Below are positions 30,874-33,888 of a stretch of 33,888 nucleotides of DNA, piece after piece. The notes under the pieces were generated by a model that did no database searches, was not told the origin of the DNA, and saw only the letters and a list, made by a program, of their open reading frames with translations. Source of the stretch: DASSWG01 sp041689995 (GTDB lineage Bacteria; Bacteroidota; Bacteroidia; Flavobacteriales; Flavobacteriaceae); assembly GCA_041689995.1 (NCBI GenBank), contig JBDNFD010000021.1:1-33888 (forward strand), in the 5' to 3' direction. The position numbers were made by a program, and so were the translations under genes. Each line of letters begins with the position of its first letter. The stretch's first letter is position 1.

Positions 30874-31290
30874 TTAATGTTCGCTGCACTTTTCACATAT
30901 GCCCGTGATAACCAAATTTGCATTTTCGGCTAAATAACCATCGGGCAGATTGATATGGGGAATTTTATGTTCTGTCAAGCAAACCGTTTCATCACAGTTA
31001 TTTCAATGAAAATGTAAATGCAGGTCTTGTTCTAATTCACAATTGCAATTTTCTTCGCATAAAGCATATTTTGTTGTACCTGTGCCATCATCTATTTGGT
31101 GGACAATGCCGTTTTCTTCAAAGGTCTTTAAGGTTCTATATAAAGTAGTTCTTTCAGAATTATCAAAATATTCCTCGATGTTTGTGAGGCTTACTGCAAC
31201 TTCCTTTTGCAACAGGAATTTTAAGACCAACAACCGCATTGCTGTTGGTCTAACATTTCTGGTTTCCAGTATTTTTTCTATTTTGGTCAT
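30874..31290 (-). pseudogene. Fur-family metalloregulator interrupted by in-frame TGA at a Cys position
   Basis: The N-terminal 95 residues form a normal Fur-family winged helix (RPTAMRLLVLKFLLQ, then SERTTLYRTLKTFEENGIVHQI) and run into LHLHFH, where a TGA (31003-31005) stops the frame. The same frame continues for 42 more residues: NNCDETVCLTEHKIPHINLP, then DGYLAENANLVITGICEKCSEH and a TAA at 30874-30876. In relatives the residue after HFH is the first Cys of the zinc CxxC pair, so TGA replaces TGC or TGT. The simplest reading is a recent nonsense mutation, because the downstream frame is intact. Selenocysteine or readthrough is possible but less likely. The truncated protein would lack the structural zinc site. 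It probably controlled the STAS and P1B ATPase genes. Confidence 0.85.
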
Positions 31291-31311
31291 TCTAACTTAT
31301 TTTTAAAAAAA

Positions 31312-31323
31312 TTGCATCAATAA
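31312..31323 (-). promoter_or_regulatory. operator-like word TTATTGATGCAA (copy 1)
   Basis: On the minus strand this 12-mer lies 21 bases upstream of the ATG of the Fur-family gene, in its promoter region. The same word on the opposite strand occurs at 30851-30862, before the STAS-ATPase genes. It contains a TGCAA half site as seen in several Fur-family operators. Confidence 0.45.
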
Positions 31324-31347
31324 TAAGGAAACAAATCAAAACCCAGA

Positions 31348-31677
31348 TTAGCCTATAAATATTCCTGCCACTAAACTTTTTTTCTTATCCCATTTATAGG
31401 TTTTTGCCTGTATTCTGCCTGCTGCCAAAACTTCTTTAGGGATGAGTTTGATTGCCCAATAAATACCCAGAGGCAATAAAATCAAATCATCCAATAAGCC
31501 GATGAGCGGAATAAAATCAGGTATCAAATCTATTGGACTCAAGGCATAGCCAATAATCAAAAAAATCAATGCCTTGGCCGCCCAAGGTGTTTTTGGCTTT
31601 TTATAGGCAAGATGCAGGACAACAAGATCCTGCATCAATTTTTTAGCCCTATCCTTTATGTTTTTTAGTATTGACAT
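31348..31677 (-). CDS. YkvA family (DUF1232) membrane protein
   Basis: The 109-residue protein carries the DUF1232 block ALSPIDLIPDFIPLIGLLDDLILLPLG (about 45-71), with the conserved SPIDLIPDF and the DD pair. A preceding hydrophobic stretch (AAKALIFLIIGYAL) and the block itself make two membrane segments. The N-terminus is basic. The family is widespread and of unknown function. It lies 57 bases upstream of the Fur-family gene on the same strand and may be co-transcribed with it, although the 12-bp operator-like word lies between them. Confidence 0.85.
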   Translation of the reverse strand: MSILKNIKDRAKKLMQDLVVLHLAYKKPKTPWAAKALIFLIIGYALSPIDLIPDFIPLIGLLDDLILLPLGIYWAIKLIPKEVLAAGRIQAKTYKWDKKKSLVAGIFIG

Positions 31678-31712
31678 CTTTTCCCAACCTTTAAGGGTTT
31701 ATTTATTATGGT

Positions 31713-31727
31713 ACTCAAGTTTCGCAC
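31713..31727 (-). repeat. copy 2 of the 15-bp repeat
   Basis: The minus-strand GTGCGAAACTTGAGT is identical to 126-140. With 32165-32179 it forms an inverted pair enclosing 467 bp in total, the size of a small non-autonomous element or an element remnant. Confidence 0.55.
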
Positions 31728-32164
31728 ATAATTTAAGCTTCTGATTTACCGTTATTTGAAGAATTTGGGGGCTATTTAAAAACGATCGGGAATCGCAGTA
31801 AAGTATTAATTTTCTTGCGATTGAGTTGGTATCTAATTCCTCCATTAATAAATCCAAAACCTCCATAATAACCACGATTGTCAACAACAGCCTTTTATTC
31901 AGCCTATGTTCAATGAATTCCTTTTTTATTTTTGAAGATGTACCCCTGCTATGGTAAGCCTACATCCTGTACTTCAAACTTATCAAAAATCCAAGCATCT
32001 TTAAAAAAGGTTTTTACTTCTTGGATCTTAGCAATACCTTTGTTTTGCAGCATATTTGCATTTTGTTGTTCTCACTTTTGAAAATACTTAAAAACCAAAC
32101 GATCATCAAGGTTTATATGCTACATTTTTTCTTTTTTATAGCCCGAAACATCAGTTTTTATGGG

Positions 32165-32179
32165 GTGCGAAACTTGCGT
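32165..32179 (+). repeat. copy 3 of the 15-bp repeat (one base different)
   Basis: GTGCGAAACTTGCGT has one change from copies 1 and 2. It is in inverted orientation to copy 2, 437 bases away. It sits 34 bases from the stop of the P-II-like gene. Confidence 0.5.
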
Positions 32180-32212
32180 TATGGTATATACTTTTCAAAA
32201 TAAATTTACATC

Positions 32213-32548
32213 TTAATTATTGCGCTTTAAGGATTCCCCCGTTTTAAGTTGAAATGCGTCCTCTACATTACTCAAATAGATAATCCCATCACCAGGGGTC
32301 GGTGTTTTCCCGTTTTCCAAGATGATGGCGATTGCCGATTCTGCATCTTCATTTTGACACACCAGTTCCAGCTTGACCACCGGACTATCGGTTATATGAA
32401 AATCTAAAGATGGCGATGCCCCTTTAGCTTTAAACCTGCCCGTACCTTCGCCCTGTGAGAGCGTCATACTTTTAAACCCGGCATCACTTAATGCCTCGAT
32501 TATTTTTTGTGCCCTGTTGGGCTTTATAAATGCTTTTATCTCTTTCAT
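32213..32548 (-). CDS. P-II family signal-transduction-like protein of the metal efflux cluster
   Basis: The 111-residue protein has the P-II fold pattern: a MKEIKAFIKPNRAQKIIEALSDAGF start, a loop region GEGTGRFKAKGASPSLDF, the VVKLELVCQNEDAESAIAII middle, then TPGDGIIYLSNVEDAFQLKTGE at the C-terminus. The classical uridylylation tyrosine motif of GlnB/GlnK is not present in the T-loop region, and no amtB is near. P-II-like genes are common beside CzcA/CusA-type RND pumps in Bacteroidota, where they probably sense metal or nucleotide state rather than nitrogen. It lies 95 bases after the CzcB-like gene, with a hairpin between. Confidence 0.85.
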   Translation of the reverse strand: MKEIKAFIKPNRAQKIIEALSDAGFKSMTLSQGEGTGRFKAKGASPSLDFHITDSPVVKLELVCQNEDAESAIAIILENGKTPTPGDGIIYLSNVEDAFQLKTGESLKRNN

Positions 32549-32584
32549 TTTTTCTGATTTTAATTCCTTCTTTCGTTTTATTTA

Positions 32585-32613
32585 GACCTCACAGATTCCA
32601 AATCTGTGAGGTC
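32585..32613. terminator. palindromic hairpin (repeat-type) downstream of the adaptor gene
   Basis: The 12-bp stem GACCTCACAGAT / ATCTGTGAGGTC is perfect around a TCCAA loop, with T-rich flanks. It lies between the CzcB-like stop and the P-II-like start. This type of GACCT...AGGTC palindrome is, as I recall, repeated many times in Bacteroidota genomes, so it may be a repeat serving as terminator. Confidence 0.6.
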
Positions 32614-32619
32614 TTTATT

Positions 32620-32632
32620 CCCCCTTCGGGGG
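32620..32632. repeat. small GC hairpin (CCCCC TTC GGGGG)
   Basis: This is a perfect five-base-pair GC stem with a TTC loop, 11 bases past the CzcB-like stop codon on its strand. It may add to termination or protect the 3' end of the adaptor transcript. Confidence 0.45.
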
Positions 32633-32643
32633 TTAGGGGGCTT

Positions 32644-33867
32644 TTAATGGCCGTGTTCCGTTTCCCCTTTCTTCATTTCTGAAATAAGGTAGTAGGCCTT
32701 GTTCCAAACCACTTTCTCGCCGGACTGCAAAGGTTGTAACAGTTTAATTGCGACCCAACCGTCAGCTTCTTGTCCAGTTACTACTTTAAGTGGCCTTAGT
32801 TCCCATTTTTCTTCCCCGCCTTCTTTTACTTTTTTGGCCGTAAAAATATACTTTTCGCCATTTTCGGTAATGATTGCTTCTTCGGGAAGGGCGGTCACCT
32901 TATTCTCAGAAGTGGCTATTTTTCCCGTGAGGTACATTCCCGGGATCAGATTTCCCTGTTTGTTCTGGATCTCTGCGTGTACGTGTACCGCTTTAGGGTT
33001 TTCCTCAAAAGTTTTTCCTACGGAATAAATCTTGGCACTTAAATTTAAGTCGGGCAGGGATTCAATATTCAATTGCACCGTTTGCCCTTCTTTTACCTTG
33101 CTCACATCCTTTTCGAATACCATTAAATCGGCGTGGACGTGCTCGGTATTTACAATCTCGAACATTTCCGTTTGTGGCTGAACAAATTGGCCAATTTTGA
33201 TATTCACTTCTTCTACGTAACCTTTTATAGGGCTCACCACGGGAACTTGGTTATATACATTCCCGTTTTTTATACGATCCAAATTCAAACGCAATAACTG
33301 AAGTTGTGATTCAAGCCCATTGACCATTCCCTTCATAGTATTGTACTCCGATTGGGTTTCCTGAAATTTCCTTCCGGAGGCCACTTCGGCCTCATACAAG
33401 CGTTTTTGACGGCTGTACTCCTTTTCCAGATAATTCATCCGGTTGTAGGCGTTGGAATAATCGGTCTGTAACCTGATGAGATCGGGATGGCTTAAATACC
33501 CTAAAATACTCCCTATGCTTACCTTATCGCCCTCAATGACCTTTATGCTGGTCACGTTGGCCCCAATAATAGCGGTAACGGCGGCCTCATTTTGTGGGGG
33601 TACTTCCAACTGTCCGTTGGCCTCTACGATTCCGGTCAGGTTTTTGGTGGGCAGGCTGTCAACTTTCAGCCCCATGACGTTAAATTTTTGTTGGGGGAGG
33701 TGCAGTTTTTTGCCTTCCAGGCCTGCGCTTTCTTCCTGATGTTTGCCGCTATTTATAGCGATTTTTGTTTCATTTTGATCATTTTCGCCGGCCTTTTCCT
33801 GTTTACAGGCACTTAAGCTGAATACGATAAGGGCAGTGTAAAAAATCGATTTTATATTGAAATTCAT
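32644..33867 (-). CDS. RND efflux periplasmic adaptor (CzcB/CusB-like) lipoprotein
   Basis: The 407-residue lipoprotein precursor has its lipobox ending at Cys21 (SLSAC). The mature protein has the membrane-fusion layout: a beta-barrel/lipoyl half (VTAIIGANVTSIKVIEGDKVSIGSILGYL, about 97-125), a long alpha-helical hairpin (about 130-200), the second lipoyl half (VVSPIKGYVEEVNIKIGQFVQPQ) and a beta-barrel domain (about 235-330). The C-terminus ends in GETEHGH, a possible metal-binding tail. It links an inner-membrane RND pump (CzcA/CusA type) to an outer-membrane channel to expel divalent metals. Those two partner genes are probably just outside the window, upstream on the minus strand. The plus-strand edge (33868-33888) shows only its leader. 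Confidence 0.93.
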   Translation of the reverse strand: MNFNIKSIFYTALIVFSLSACKQEKAGENDQNETKIAINSGKHQEESAGLEGKKLHLPQQKFNVMGLKVDSLPTKNLTGIVEANGQLEVPPQNEAAVTAIIGANVTSIKVIEGDKVSIGSILGYLSHPDLIRLQTDYSNAYNRMNYLEKEYSRQKRLYEAEVASGRKFQETQSEYNTMKGMVNGLESQLQLLRLNLDRIKNGNVYNQVPVVSPIKGYVEEVNIKIGQFVQPQTEMFEIVNTEHVHADLMVFEKDVSKVKEGQTVQLNIESLPDLNLSAKIYSVGKTFEENPKAVHVHAEIQNKQGNLIPGMYLTGKIATSENKVTALPEEAIITENGEKYIFTAKKVKEGGEEKWELRPLKVVTGQEADGWVAIKLLQPLQSGEKVVWNKAYYLISEMKKGETEHGH

Positions 33868-33888
33868 AGTTTCTGTCTTTATTGTTTA

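Larger units (their letters stand above)
31678..32212. other. 535-base region without an intact gene; decayed gene ends
   Basis: No intact coding region is credible here. Two short open stretches on the minus strand look like 3' ends of lost genes. One, at 31949-32071, reads QNKGIAKIQEVKTFF then KDAWIFDKFEVQDVGLP and stops, with a stop codon directly before it. The other, at 31772-31894, reads DNRGYYGGFGFINGGIRYQL before its stop, like the last strands of an outer-membrane barrel. A 62-codon frame at 31699-31887 overlaps the second in another phase and is probably chance. The region is bounded by the inverted 15-bp repeats at 31713-31727 and 32165-32179. Confidence 0.5.

Noticed and set aside
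31003..31005. TGA as a selenocysteine codon
   Set aside because: Kept only as a remote alternative: the bases after it form no convincing stem-loop and this bacterial group generally lacks selenocysteine insertion genes.
31699..31887. 62-codon minus-strand frame in the decayed segment
   Set aside because: No domain, and another phase of the same DNA reads more like a natural protein end. The frame crosses the 15-bp repeat, so it is probably chance.

Overview
The window looks like a chromosome segment of a marine or soil-type Flavobacteriaceae (phylum Bacteroidota). The signs are: low G+C; many -7 promoter elements of the Bacteroidota type TAnnTTTG and hardly any Shine-Dalgarno sequences; about ten lipoproteins; a secreted nuclease with a type IX secretion C-terminal sorting domain; families typical of this group (DUF6095, DUF6157, DUF6252, YpdA); and a topoisomerase IV operon of flavobacterial type. 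The genus cannot be fixed from the sequence alone.

Layout. 1-433: the start of a gene leaving the window on the left, a bidirectional terminator and an AT-rich hypothetical gene. 676-2937: an operon of four lipoprotein genes (CsgG-like, a small PEGA-like lipoprotein, DUF4810, DUF799/GNA1162-like), each overlapping the next by ATGA, with a clear promoter and terminator. 3054-3592: a REP-flanked RAYT transposase-like gene that has lost its catalytic tyrosine region. 3647-5562: a lysozyme-like membrane-anchored enzyme divergent from murQ and a small DUF6095 membrane protein, a possible cell-wall turnover group. 5573-13518: mostly minus-strand housekeeping and envelope genes (AlkB-like dioxygenase, triple-DUF6252 lipoprotein, UMF1-type MFS transporter, M48 peptidase, endonuclease I, RsmB-like methyltransferase), with msrB and a collagen-like lipoprotein on the plus strand. 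13589-18375: Asp-box lipoprotein, rpe, ypdA, xerD, a glycine-zipper membrane protein and a DUF6157 protein. 18475-23461: parE, a two-helix membrane protein and parC, joined by 1-nt overlaps. 23466-28350: a lipoprotein convergent with parC, an XRE regulator divergent from an M14 zinc peptidase, an Lrp/AsnC regulator, a secreted beta-rich protein, a cold-shock-domain protein and a small multidrug export protein.

28501-33867 is an accessory metal-resistance block, all on the minus strand. It holds a CzcB-like RND adaptor, a P-II-like protein, a YkvA-family protein, a Fur-family regulator, a STAS/SEC14 (SpoIIAA-like) protein and a Zn/Cd/Pb-type P1B ATPase. It also has a decayed 535-bp stretch bounded by short inverted repeats and a repeat-type palindromic hairpin. 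The Fur-family gene is split by an in-frame TGA exactly where a conserved zinc-ligand cysteine is expected, and a 12-bp word upstream of it recurs, inverted, upstream of the STAS-ATPase pair.

The best candidates for something new are the four-lipoprotein operon, the interrupted Fur regulator with its paired operator-like words, the dense array of TTTACA/TGTAAA half sites between the XRE and M14 genes, and the membrane protein locked between parE and parC.
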